A stretch of 64,000 nucleotides of DNA from Methanocalculus chunghsingensis (GTDB taxonomy: Archaea; Halobacteriota; Methanomicrobia; Methanomicrobiales; Methanocorpusculaceae), in contig NZ_JWHL01000001.1 of assembly GCF_018132105.1 (NCBI RefSeq), forward strand, positions 1 through 64,000, in the 5' to 3' direction. Each line of letters opens with the position of its first letter. Within the stretch, counting starts at the first letter, position 1. Shown piece by piece: positions 41,086-49,607 of this stretch. The notes below the pieces were generated by a model. The model was not told where the DNA came from and did not search any database. It was given only the letters and a program-made list of their open reading frames with translations. The position numbers and the translations under genes were made by a program.

Positions 41086-41535
41086 TTACCGCTGGCAGAC
41101 CGCTTTCGTATCGCCATACTGGATGACATGCCCTTTCATCGCCTCGATAACGGCATGCTTGTCAGATCCTGGTGGAATGCCGAGTCTGGAATCAAGGCCA
41201 TATACTTTGAAGAGATACCGGTGCGTCTCTCCGGGTGGTGGTGCAGGGCCGCGATACCCTGTTTCTCCATAATCATTTGTCCCCTGTACTGCATGGACCG
41301 GATGATCGATCTCCGGCAGGGGTGGAAGTCCGGCGGGGATACGATGATCAGCGGGAATATCCCAGGCGACCCATGCACAGAATGAACAGCCCGGCTCAAA
41401 GGGGTTAAATGCAAAGACTGCGAGATATGGAGATTTAAGGTTGGCAAGACGTATCAGTGGAGAGAGATTCTGTCCGTCTCCGGTATGGGTTGGTGGAAAC
41501 TCAACAAATCCGAGGTTGACTGTCAGTTTTTCCAT
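41086..41535 (-). CDS. YbhB/YbcL-type PEBP protein, copy 2
   Basis: 149 residues, same fold as copy 1: DGQNLSPLIRL, CSFCAWVAWDIP, GYRGPAPPPGETHRYLFKVYGLD. The histidine of the ligand-pocket motif NFTHW in copy 1 is replaced by Ala here (CAWVAW), so the two may bind different ligands. It diverges from the RNase HI fusion gene, 45 bases apart. Confidence 0.87.
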   Translation of the reverse strand: MEKLTVNLGFVEFPPTHTGDGQNLSPLIRLANLKSPYLAVFAFNPFEPGCSFCAWVAWDIPADHRIPAGLPPLPEIDHPVHAVQGTNDYGETGYRGPAPPPGETHRYLFKVYGLDSRLGIPPGSDKHAVIEAMKGHVIQYGDTKAVCQR

Positions 41536-41580
41536 ACGCCGATGTATTGCCGGTTAAGATGAAATAACCAGTGGTTCGTA

Positions 41581-42444
41581 ATGACGAAGAAAGTACAACT
41601 CTATACAGATGGTGCATCCCGGGGAAACCCGGGGAATGCAGCAGTCGCCTACCTAATAGTTCAGGATGGACGGATCATCAGGGAGCATGGTGAATATATC
41701 GGTCTGGTGACCAACAATGAGGCTGAATACAGGGCGATCATCGAAGGGCTGAAGGCGGCCGCACAGCTTGGTGCGAATGAGGTTGAGGTCTTCTCAGACA
41801 GCCAGCTCGTCGTCAGGCAGATGAACGGGCAGTATGCTGTCAGGGCAAAGGGGCTGATACCGCTTCATCAGAAGGCTCAGGAGGCAGTCAGTATGTTTTC
41901 CTCTGTACGATTTGCCTCTGTTCCACGGGAGCACCCCTATATCCGGATGGCAGATCAGCTTGCAAATGAGGCACTGGATGGAAAAACATCCTCTGTGCAG
42001 GTCGAAAAGAAGAATCTTCCTGGCGTCGGACTCCGGCCGATTGGTATTGTCCGATCTGCATACAAAGTGCAGGCTGATGCTCCACGACAGGGGCGGCTTG
42101 AGCCGGTTGAGAGCATTATTGAGATATATCCTGACTATGAAGCAGGATTAGAGGGTATTTCTGCATACTCTCATCTGCTCATCCTCTCATGGTTTGACCG
42201 GGGCAGCCGTGATACACTCTCTGTCGAACGCCCCGAATGGGGAGCGCCGCGCGGGGTCTTTGCGACCCGCTCCCCGAACCGGCCAAACCCGATTGGCCTC
42301 TCGCTTGTCGACCTCCTCAGCATCGATAGCCGGGTGCTCCGGGTGAGAGGTCTTGATGCGCTCGATGGGACCCCGGTTCTCGATATCAAACCATACTCAG
42401 CTGCTATCGATTCCCCGGAAAACGATTCTTTATCTGATAAATAG
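41581..42444 (+). CDS. RNase HI / TrmO fusion
   Basis: 287 residues. Residues 1-135 are an archaeal-type RNase HI with Asp10 (YTDGASRGNPG), Glu49 (NNEAEYRA), Asp73 (SDSQLVVRQ) and Asp125 (RMADQLANEA). Residues 150-285 are a TrmO/TsaA (UPF0066) domain with PIGIVRSAYK, GISAYSHLLILSWFDRG, GVFATRSPNRPNPIGLSLV and GLDALDGTPVLDIKPY. TrmO is the S-adenosylmethionine-dependent methyltransferase of N6-threonylcarbamoyl-A37 in tRNA. One frame links a nuclease of RNA/DNA hybrids to a tRNA methyltransferase. The tRNA t6A enzyme Sua5 is encoded elsewhere in the window. Confidence 0.9.
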   Translation: MTKKVQLYTDGASRGNPGNAAVAYLIVQDGRIIREHGEYIGLVTNNEAEYRAIIEGLKAAAQLGANEVEVFSDSQLVVRQMNGQYAVRAKGLIPLHQKAQEAVSMFSSVRFASVPREHPYIRMADQLANEALDGKTSSVQVEKKNLPGVGLRPIGIVRSAYKVQADAPRQGRLEPVESIIEIYPDYEAGLEGISAYSHLLILSWFDRGSRDTLSVERPEWGAPRGVFATRSPNRPNPIGLSLVDLLSIDSRVLRVRGLDALDGTPVLDIKPYSAAIDSPENDSLSDK

Positions 42445-42464
42445 TGATTTTGGGTTTCAAATTC

Positions 42465-42478
42465 CTTTTTTTCTTTTC
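42465..42478 (+). terminator. T-rich terminator after the RNase HI/TrmO gene
   Basis: CTTTTTTTCTTTTC about 20 bases downstream of the stop. Archaeal termination generally uses such oligo-T runs without a required hairpin. Confidence 0.5.
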
Positions 42479-42546
42479 ATGCACCGATCTATACACCTAT
42501 AATCTCTCTTTGACAACCTCTTGTAGGAATAAATCTGAGGAATACT

Positions 42547-43410
42547 ATGGCGAATCAACCAGATGGACAGGATTGTAATGGACAGTGTGAAGGATGCACA
42601 TCAAAGACGGAAGGGTGTGATTCAAACCTTCCAAAGAAGGCTAATATCGATGTAAAACACGTGGTGCTGGTTCTCTCCGGAAAAGGCGGGGTCGGGAAGA
42701 GCACCGTCTCGGTGAATCTGGCATATGCACTCTCAAACCATGGGTTCAAAACCGGCCTGATGGATCTCGATATCCATGGTCCAAGCATCCCGAAGATGCT
42801 CGGCCTTGAGGATCATAAGCTTCAGATCATGGGAGAGAAGATCCAGCCGGTGAGTGTGACGGGATCGCTTGCGGTCATCTCGATGGCTTTCCTCCTCCCT
42901 GAGCGTTCCACTCCGGTCATCTGGCGTGGACCTATGAAGATGACGGCTATCCAGCAATTTCTCTCTGATGTCAACTGGGGGCCGCTCGACTTCCTCGTTG
43001 TTGATCTTCCGCCAGGTACCGGTGATGAAGCACTCTCGATCATTCAGCTTGCGCCAAATATCGCCGGTGCAATCATCGTGACGACTCCGCAGGATGTCGC
43101 TGTTCTCGACTCGAGCAAAGCGCTCAAATTTGTCGAACAGATCGGGATCAGGCCCCTTGGAATCATTGAGAACATGAGTGGGATGGTCTGTCCACATTGC
43201 AAGGAATCGATCGACCTCTTTGGAAAGGATGGCGGGATGAAGGCTGCCGAGGAGTTCAAGGTACCGTTCCTTGGCAGCATACCTCTCGATATTGATATGC
43301 GAAAGGCTGGCGATGAAGGGAAGCCCTTTATCATCCGCCGCGGGGACAGCCCAACATGGGCTGCTGTCGATGCCGTCATGGAGAAGCTTATTGACGTCAT
43401 CGAGAGCTAA
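42547..43410 (+). CDS. Mrp/NBP35-family P-loop ATPase (Fe-S cluster carrier)
   Basis: 287 residues. N-terminal Cys-rich tail CNGQCEGCTSKTEGC, deviant Walker A SGKGGVGKST at about 45-54, switch DLDIHGPSIPKMLG, then LDFLVVDLPPGTGDEAL and the C-terminal CPHC pair of the Mrp/ApbC family. Dimeric ATPase that stores and hands on 4Fe-4S clusters. It is separated from the next gene by an A/T-rich gap with a T5 stretch at 43426. Confidence 0.93.
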   Translation: MANQPDGQDCNGQCEGCTSKTEGCDSNLPKKANIDVKHVVLVLSGKGGVGKSTVSVNLAYALSNHGFKTGLMDLDIHGPSIPKMLGLEDHKLQIMGEKIQPVSVTGSLAVISMAFLLPERSTPVIWRGPMKMTAIQQFLSDVNWGPLDFLVVDLPPGTGDEALSIIQLAPNIAGAIIVTTPQDVAVLDSSKALKFVEQIGIRPLGIIENMSGMVCPHCKESIDLFGKDGGMKAAEEFKVPFLGSIPLDIDMRKAGDEGKPFIIRRGDSPTWAAVDAVMEKLIDVIES

Positions 43411-43511
43411 AAACTCTCCATTCCGTTTTTAAAAATCAAAAACAACAATACTTAAATCATCTTCTATCGATGATCTCATACGTATCATATCTGATACTAT
43501 GGTGGGAAATT

Positions 43512-44162
43512 ATGAAGATTGGAATTGTTGGTGGTACTGGAGATATTGGTGAAGGGATGGCACTCCGTCTCTCCCATCTCCATGAAGTGACTCTTGGATC
43601 AAGAGATGAGTCAAAGGCATGTGCGACGAGCGACTGCACGATTGAGACATTGAAGGGTCGGGGAATTATCTCCCACTGCAAGGGTGTCTCTAACCAGGAG
43701 GCTGTTGATGCAGCTGATGTCATTGTTCTTGCCCTGCCGTTTCAGCATGTCAGGGCAACTCTCTCCGGTCTGACCGGGTTTGAAGGGAAGATCGTCGTCT
43801 CCCCTGTCAATCCGATGGGGAAGAAGGGTCATTTCTTCTATGATCAGCCTGAAGAAGGCTCCGCTGCTCTCTATATCAAAAAGATGCTCCCTGAGAGTGC
43901 ACGGCTCGTCACCGCGTTTAACAATATCGCTGCGCATAAGTGGAAGGAACTTGATGCAGTCCTTGATTACTCAGTAGCTGTCTGCAGTGATGATCAGGAG
44001 GCAAAGAAGATTGTCATGAAACTCATCTCCGATCTTCCAAACCTTAGGCCACTTGATGCCGGTCCTCTCTCTTCATCATCAATCGTTGAGAGTATCACCC
44101 CTCTCCTTCTGAATATCGCCAAGAATAACGGTATGCGGGATGTCGGGGTCTATTTCAGGTAA
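43512..44162 (+). CDS. fno: F420H2:NADP oxidoreductase
   Basis: 216 residues from the ATG at 43512, with GGTGGGA upstream. Rossmann start MKIGIVGGTGDIGEGMALRLS, GSRDESKAC, and INVLALPFQH-type VIVLALPFQHVRATLSGL, then FNNIAAHKWKELD. It transfers hydride between reduced F420 and NADP, supplying NADPH for biosynthesis in methanogens. Confidence 0.92.
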   Translation: MKIGIVGGTGDIGEGMALRLSHLHEVTLGSRDESKACATSDCTIETLKGRGIISHCKGVSNQEAVDAADVIVLALPFQHVRATLSGLTGFEGKIVVSPVNPMGKKGHFFYDQPEEGSAALYIKKMLPESARLVTAFNNIAAHKWKELDAVLDYSVAVCSDDQEAKKIVMKLISDLPNLRPLDAGPLSSSSIVESITPLLLNIAKNNGMRDVGVYFR

Positions 44163-44286
44163 ATAACAACCTACTTTATCCCCTCTCTTCTTCTTTCGAT
44201 CAGGTACTTGTGGACCTGACCATATTGCATGTCACATTCCCTTCTTTTTTATACTCTCTTCTTGCCAACTCGGGATTATGCGCTAT

Positions 44287-44322
44287 CTTTATATAACTCA
44301 TTTTTAGTAATATTTATATAAT
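44287..44322 (+). promoter_or_regulatory. Two TATA elements upstream of the glutamate-synthase-like gene
   Basis: CTTTATATAAC (44287-44297) and AATATTTATATAAT (44309-44322) are both good box A matches, about 90-125 bases before the ATG at 44413, implying two start sites and a leader of 65 bases or more. A strong ribosome site AAGGAGAT stands just before the ATG. Confidence 0.5.
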
Positions 44323-44412
44323 GGTGGAAGGAAATCTCTTATAACTATGGGACTCAACAGAATATTGAGGTTTCATGGCGCTGCCCAACTGCCTCTTTCA
44401 AGGAGATAGAAT

Positions 44413-46002
44413 ATGAATCTGCGAAGACCCAATGCAAATGAAGCAATCGGGACGTTCAATCGTTCACGTGATGTCGTACCGATGTCAGGTATCTGTACGC
44501 GATGTGTCGATGGTTGTAAAGGTGGCTGTGATATCTGGCTTTCATCATTCCGTGGCCGTGAGGCCATATATCCTGGTCCTTTCGGTGAGATGACTGCCGG
44601 GGCTGATAAGAACTATCCTGTTGACTACTCGCATCTGAATATACAGGGATATGCTGTTGGTGCAAAAGGTCTCCCTGAAGGCACTGAGATCAACTCGGAT
44701 ACCGCCATCTTCTCAGCCGCAGATACGACGACAGAGTATGGATGGGATCATAAGGTGCAGATGCGGGCCCCGATCTTCACCGGAGCACTTGGATCCACTG
44801 AGATTGCCAGGGCAAACTGGGAGCATTTTGCCATCGGTGCTGCAATATCCGGAATTACCCTTGTTTGTGGTGAGAATATTTGTGGTATCGATCCCGGTCT
44901 CGTCCTTGATTCCGCTGGTAAGGTGAAGGAGTGTCCGGAGATTGATCGACGGATCACGACCTATCAGAAGTTCCATGACGGCTATGGTGAAATTCTTGTT
45001 CAGCTCAATGTTGAGGATACCCGTTTTGGAACAGCAGAGTATGTTTCATCGAAACACAATCTTGAGACGATCGAACTGAAGTGGGGCCAGGGTGCCAAGT
45101 GCATCGGTGGAGAGATCAAGGTGCAGTCTCTCAACTGTGCAACCGAGCTGAAGAACCGGGGGTATATCGTCCTCCCTGATCCGACTCTTCCTGAAGTGCG
45201 CAAGGCATACGAATCCGGAGCAATTAAAGAGATCGAGCGTCATTCGCGTGTTGGTTTCATTGGAAGAGAACAGTTCCTTGATGAAGTCGATCGTCTCCGT
45301 GATATCGGGTTTAAGCGGATCACCCTCAAGACCGGTGCGTACTCGGCAGTAGAACTTGCTATGGCGATCCGCTATGGGTCAGAAGCGAAGATCGATCTTC
45401 TGACCATCGATGGTGCGCCTGGTGGAACCGGCATGTCACCGTGGCCGATGATGAACGAATGGGGTATCCCGACGATTTATATTCAGAGCCTTGCCTACCA
45501 GTATGCCGAAGTTCTCAGGAACCGGGGGATGCGGGTACCGGATCTCGCCATCGCAGGTGGTATTGCTGACGAGGCAAACGGGTTTAAGGCACTCTGCATG
45601 GGGGCGCCGTACTTTAAGGCCGTCTGTATGGGCCGTGGCCTCATGATCCCGGGAATGGTCGGAAAGAATATTCAGAAGTGGCTTGATGCAGGTGATCTGC
45701 CGAAGAATGTAGCAAAATATGGAAGTACCGTAGAAGAGATCTTTGTCTGCTATCAGGATCTCAAGGAGAAGTATGGTGCCCGTATCAGCGAGATCCCGCT
45801 CGGTGCGATGGGTATCTACAGCTATGTTGAGCGCTACAGGCTTGGTATGCAGCAGATCATGGCAGGGAGCAGAAATTTCAGCCTGAAATCAATCTCCCGA
45901 AATGATCTTATGGCACTCACCGAGGAGTCTGCAAAGGTGACGGGCATTCCGTACGTCATGGATGCATACAGTGATGCAGCCGAGGCTATCCTGCTCAGCT
46001 GA
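44413..46002 (+). CDS. Stand-alone glutamate-synthase-like FMN oxidoreductase
   Basis: 529 residues. Four N-terminal cysteines at 28, 31, 35 and 39 (CTRCVDGCKGGC). The remainder is the FMN-binding glutamate synthase barrel, with GQGAKCIGGEIK, IDLLTIDGAPGGTGMSPWP and an IPLGAMGIYSYVERYRLGMQQ tail. It lacks the 4Fe-4S ferredoxin pair, the CRVCGTC 3Fe-4S motif and any neighbouring glutaminase. It is a known archaeal branch of the family with no assigned reaction that I can name. It follows fno after a 250-base gap, and its own promoters suggest separate control. Confidence 0.85.
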   Translation: MNLRRPNANEAIGTFNRSRDVVPMSGICTRCVDGCKGGCDIWLSSFRGREAIYPGPFGEMTAGADKNYPVDYSHLNIQGYAVGAKGLPEGTEINSDTAIFSAADTTTEYGWDHKVQMRAPIFTGALGSTEIARANWEHFAIGAAISGITLVCGENICGIDPGLVLDSAGKVKECPEIDRRITTYQKFHDGYGEILVQLNVEDTRFGTAEYVSSKHNLETIELKWGQGAKCIGGEIKVQSLNCATELKNRGYIVLPDPTLPEVRKAYESGAIKEIERHSRVGFIGREQFLDEVDRLRDIGFKRITLKTGAYSAVELAMAIRYGSEAKIDLLTIDGAPGGTGMSPWPMMNEWGIPTIYIQSLAYQYAEVLRNRGMRVPDLAIAGGIADEANGFKALCMGAPYFKAVCMGRGLMIPGMVGKNIQKWLDAGDLPKNVAKYGSTVEEIFVCYQDLKEKYGARISEIPLGAMGIYSYVERYRLGMQQIMAGSRNFSLKSISRNDLMALTEESAKVTGIPYVMDAYSDAAEAILLS

Positions 46003-46086
46003 GTGCCACAGGCACTCTCCCCCCATACCCTCTTTATTCGATATCCGGCAGTATTCTATACCCCGGATGTCAACTATTTTCTGTTC

Positions 46087-47193
46087 ATGTTCTGGCGTAC
46101 TGTTCTTCTCCTGCTTTTTCTTTTATCCCTCTCTTCAGGATGCTTCCAGCCCGACTCTATTCCTCCATCCATAACTCCTCTTGATACCGATACCACAGTA
46201 CGTCTCGTCAGCCATAGCTTCCTCTTTGAGGAGAGCAGGGTGACGATCGATGTTCCGGTTGATATGGGAGTCTATCGTGGGGCACAGCAGTCGGATAAAA
46301 GGATTTATCTCTACAGGGATCTTGCTGAATCAGAATGGTACCCGATCTATTATGCCGCTTTCATCGATGATCCCCACCAGGAAACCTTCTTTCAGGACCT
46401 GATTTCGACACTCCGGACTGTCCGAAGTGATCTCAGGCTTGATGATGACCGGTATCTTGAACTCTGCTCGGTCTTTGTCCAGTCGCTCCCCTATGATGAT
46501 GATACCGTCCTCATCGAGCCGAAGTTCCCGATAGAGACGTATGGGGACGGGACCGGGGACTGTGATGATAAGACACTTCTTCTTGCCGGAGTACTTTCAC
46601 GTGAGGGGTACGATGTCGCTCTTCTTCTGTACCTCGAAGAGAAGCATATGGCTCTTGGTGTACGGGGGGCTGGATGCCGTGACGCTGGCGATGGGTATTC
46701 CTATCTTGAGACGACGAAGACTCATTTTGTCGGGATCGTTCCCGACCGCCTTGCCGGGAATGTGACCATCTCGTCGGATCCGGTTATCATCCCCATTGGC
46801 GATGGAACGCTTGGGTATATGGCGTGTGACGAGACGACTGCTCTTTCGGATCTTCTGGCATACTGCCGTGCCATGGTGGATGCGTTGAATCTTGAGATGG
46901 ACCGTGAGCGTCAGGTTCTTGAAGATATGAACGATGAGATCGCCGCCCGCCAGTCTGCGCTGGATCTCCTCCGCAGCCAGGGGCGGTACCTGGAGTATAA
47001 CCATCAGGTCGCCGGGTTCAATGCCCTTGTTGAGCGGTATAATGACCGCCTGAAGAGGTATAATGGTCTTGTCGGGAAGGTTGAGCGGTATGTGGGAATT
47101 CATACCACCATACTGGGGCGGATGTATGACCGGTATGGGTTGTACCGGCAGATGGAGAGGGACGGACTGCTTGCGGAGATGAGGGGGATGTAG
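46087..47193 (+). CDS. Transglutaminase-like lipoprotein
   Basis: About 368 residues from the ATG at 46087. A hydrophobic signal of 18 residues ends in SLSSGC, a lipobox; the frame is open from a GTG at 46003, directly after the preceding stop. Residues about 150-215 carry the transglutaminase-like (cysteine-protease fold) Cys-His-Asp set, GDGTGDCDDKTLLLAGVL. The C-terminal 110 residues are a predicted coiled coil (LEMDRERQVLEDMNDEIAAR). Probably an extracellular, membrane-anchored peptidase or crosslinking enzyme. Confidence 0.72.
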   Translation: MFWRTVLLLLFLLSLSSGCFQPDSIPPSITPLDTDTTVRLVSHSFLFEESRVTIDVPVDMGVYRGAQQSDKRIYLYRDLAESEWYPIYYAAFIDDPHQETFFQDLISTLRTVRSDLRLDDDRYLELCSVFVQSLPYDDDTVLIEPKFPIETYGDGTGDCDDKTLLLAGVLSREGYDVALLLYLEEKHMALGVRGAGCRDAGDGYSYLETTKTHFVGIVPDRLAGNVTISSDPVIIPIGDGTLGYMACDETTALSDLLAYCRAMVDALNLEMDRERQVLEDMNDEIAARQSALDLLRSQGRYLEYNHQVAGFNALVERYNDRLKRYNGLVGKVERYVGIHTTILGRMYDRYGLYRQMERDGLLAEMRGM

Positions 47194-47248
47194 CTCCAAT
47201 GTCTCTTCTCACCGCACCATTACTACGAAGTTTCTTCCTATTCCTTCT

Positions 47249-47941
47249 ATGATTCCAAAGGTGATCGTTCACAGTTCGATCTCTCTTGATAATGCCGTCA
47301 CAGGCTTTGATATTGATATTGAACTCCATTATGCCCGCCTTCATTCGTTATCCCCTGATGCGGTCCTTGTTGGCTCAACGACGGCCCGCACCGGTATTGA
47401 GATGTTTATGGATGCCGCCATGCCTGAGGAGCCGGAGGATATGAAACGTCCCCTGCCTGTTGCCGGTGATACCCGCCCACTCGGCATCTTCGTTGATAGT
47501 ACCGGTGTTCTTCTCAACCAGCTTCATTTCTACCGGCGAATGGAGCATATCAGGGATGTCATCGTTCTCATCTCAGAGGCGACACCGGCCGGGTATGTCG
47601 CCTACCTCCGGGAACGGGAGTATCCATATATCGTCTGTGGGAGAGAGAAGGTGGATATTGCCAAAGCATGCAGAATTGCCGGAGAAGCGTATGGGATCTC
47701 TTGCATCGTCTCGGAGAGCGGCAGGGACCTCAATGATTACCTGATACAGGAGCGGATAGCAGACGAGATCAGTCTTCTGCTGACGCCGGTGATCGCCGGG
47801 CCGGGTGGGAAGCGGCTCTTTGCAACAGTGCAGGCGCCGGTTACCCTTGATCTCTTCGGTATCGAGGATTTGGGGAAGGGCCGGGTGCATCTTCGGTACC
47901 GGGTGGTGAAGGAGGACGTGGTGACGGGTGGCGGTGAATGA
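47249..47941 (+). CDS. arfC: 2,5-diamino-6-ribosylamino-pyrimidinone 5'-phosphate reductase
   Basis: 230 residues, RibD C-terminal/dihydrofolate-reductase-like fold: IPKVIVHSSISLDNAVTG, DAVLVGSTTARTG, and the C-terminal DEISLLLTPVIAGPGGKRLF. This reductase makes an early intermediate of riboflavin and of the F420 chromophore in archaea. It sits alone; no other rib or cof gene is adjacent. Confidence 0.85.
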   Translation: MIPKVIVHSSISLDNAVTGFDIDIELHYARLHSLSPDAVLVGSTTARTGIEMFMDAAMPEEPEDMKRPLPVAGDTRPLGIFVDSTGVLLNQLHFYRRMEHIRDVIVLISEATPAGYVAYLREREYPYIVCGREKVDIAKACRIAGEAYGISCIVSESGRDLNDYLIQERIADEISLLLTPVIAGPGGKRLFATVQAPVTLDLFGIEDLGKGRVHLRYRVVKEDVVTGGGE

Positions 47942-48035
47942 GGGAACGGGTCAGGGAAGCTCTTTGAGGTGGGTTTTCTGTCTGAAGGGTATGAATTGGC
48001 TTCCTTCCACCATGATTGTCAGGTATACCTGATAA

Positions 48036-48665
48036 TCAGTCACCTTCCTTCAGCTGTCGGTAGATCTCGCGTATCCTGCCCCAGCACGCTTCCCCATGGC
48101 TCTTCCAGTCTTTTGCGGAGAGGCCGGAGGTTGATGGAGCGACAAATACGGAGCTCTCTCCGATCATATCGGATTGTACGCCGTAGGTGACCCTCCTTTT
48201 CTGTAGAGCGTATGTTGCGGCTGCCTTGCCATTAAAGACGATATATTGTGGATCGTATTCCAGCATCGCCCTGATGAATCTCTCCCTGTCGTACTGCTCT
48301 TTGGATAAGGATTTGTCTGAGCCTGATTCCGTTTTATTCAGGTCTGTCAGTCCTATCTTGTATTGTAATACGATTCTGCAATCCTCAATTGAAACCGGAA
48401 AAACGTTCTCTGCACCGGTTATTATTGAGAACTGCGTCCAGAATTTGTTGCCTGGCCCGCAGTAGTAACACCCCCTCTCTGCTGATTTCCTGCTGGCAGC
48501 AGATCCGCAAAAGACGATTGAAAGGTTATGAGCCAGGATATCTTCGAGAATGTGCATCTGTTTGTGGTTGTGAGGATTGATCACCCATTCATTTTCCTCT
48601 GACTGGTGTCGATCCTTAAGGAATTGAAGCTCATTTTCATGATCAACGAAGTTTTGTTGAGACAT
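48036..48665 (-). CDS. Uracil-DNA glycosylase family protein (Mug/UDG-like) with ATPase-derived N-terminus
   Basis: 209 residues. From Met37 onward it is a uracil-DNA glycosylase of Mug/family-2 type: LSIVFCGSAAS, GPGNKFWTQFSIITG, YIVFNGKAAATYAL, and APSTSGLSAKDW. The first 30 residues (MSQQNFVDHENELQFLKDRHQS...) instead match the start of DUF234-type archaeal ATPases, and the upstream DNA resembles the 5' flank of the ATPase pseudogene at 49948. A start at Met37 would give a plain glycosylase, but the chimeric ATG at 48665 carries the shared upstream region and is likely the one used. It removes uracil or mismatched bases. Confidence 0.75.
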   Translation of the reverse strand: MSQQNFVDHENELQFLKDRHQSEENEWVINPHNHKQMHILEDILAHNLSIVFCGSAASRKSAERGCYYCGPGNKFWTQFSIITGAENVFPVSIEDCRIVLQYKIGLTDLNKTESGSDKSLSKEQYDRERFIRAMLEYDPQYIVFNGKAAATYALQKRRVTYGVQSDMIGESSVFVAPSTSGLSAKDWKSHGEACWGRIREIYRQLKEGD

Positions 48666-48833
48666 TCGTAGACTACGTTTATGTCAATGTAACTGATTAA
48701 GGAGAGGGTGTGTGGCGGACATCTGATATGAGGCAATTAAAAGGGTCACCCTCTCTTGTTGATGGTCTCAGGTGGATCAGTTTGTGATGAGTGGATACGA
48801 AATATTATATTCTATACCTCCCTATGGGTTATT

Positions 48834-49064
48834 ATGGCAACAACAATTCAACTTCAGCCGGAGACAAAATCCCGTCTGGATGAATTAAAAATACATCCCC
48901 GGGAGAGTTATGATGAGACGCTCAACCGCCTCCTGGATATAGCATATGACCCAGAACCCCTCTCTGAAGAGACATTGCAGCAGATAGAGGAAGGGATCGC
49001 AGATATTCGGGCCGGTCGCTTGCGCTCACTTGAAGATATTGCTTTGGAACTGGGTCTGGAATGA
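48834..49064 (+). CDS. Antitoxin-like protein (type II)
   Basis: 76 residues from the ATG at 48834. Short ribbon-helix-helix-type N-terminus (TTIQLQPETKSRLDELKIH) followed by a linker and acidic helical C-terminus ending LEDIALELGLE, the usual arrangement for a toxin-binding tail. TATA element AATATTATATT (48801-48811) about 23 bases upstream, so the message is nearly leaderless. Overlaps the toxin gene by 4 bases. Confidence 0.8.
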   Translation: MATTIQLQPETKSRLDELKIHPRESYDETLNRLLDIAYDPEPLSEETLQQIEEGIADIRAGRLRSLEDIALELGLE

Positions 49065-49333
49065 TCTGGCGAGTCCTCTTCACTCCGAAAGCGGAACGTG
49101 ACTTGAAACGTCTTCCAATGTCTGAGGAGCAGCGGATAAAAGACGAACTAACTGCTCTCGCAGAAGAATCATATCCTCGCTTACACATAAAAAAACTGAA
49201 GGGACACCAAAGCATTCCGATTTACTCTTATCGGATAGGGCGGTTTCGGATTATACTCACAATTGAGGATGATGTGATGGTCATCTTTGTGATTGAGATC
49301 GGAGATAGAAGCACAGTCTACCGAAAGTATTGA
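49061..49333 (+). CDS. RelE/ParE-family toxin
   Basis: 90 residues of a RelE-like fold: LFTPKAERDLKRLP, a central KLKGHQSIPIYSYRIGRFRIILTIED and C-terminal IVFVIEIGDRS-type strand. The conserved basic residues and YRIGRFRI are in place, so the toxin looks intact. RelE relatives cut mRNA on ribosomes. It overlaps the antitoxin start, ATGA. Confidence 0.85.
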   Translation: MIWRVLFTPKAERDLKRLPMSEEQRIKDELTALAEESYPRLHIKKLKGHQSIPIYSYRIGRFRIILTIEDDVMVIFVIEIGDRSTVYRKY

Positions 49334-49503
49334 GATGTAGAGGTTTCGTATGGCTCTTCGCTGATACATGTTAATAGAAACGGATGGTACTGCAGGGCAA
49401 TCTTCCTGAGCCAATCGCAAGAGCGTTTCCATGCCTTCACCATGTCCAGGTCAGACCAGTCATCATTCCAGTACCCTGGAGCCAACTCAGGAAGGAACTC
49501 CAA
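49318..49503 (-). pseudogene. Short decayed coding fragment
   Basis: About 60 codons read as an ordinary protein tail (LPELAPGYWNDDWSDLDMV ... WLRKIALQYHPFLLT), but the frame opens only at TTG and is closed by TGA at 49561-49563. A second frame immediately upstream, MKKQREPDYLRISLEGFF, looks like its continuation after a single frameshift. No family recognised. It overlaps the toxin gene by 16 bases on the other strand. Confidence 0.4.
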
Positions 49504-49607
49504 ACGCTCGAAAAAACCCTTCCAAAGAGATCCGAAGATAATCTGGCTCTCTCTGTTTCTTCATGATACATTGGGAGGGATGTGTACATCTCCATCATCT
49601 GGCCGAG

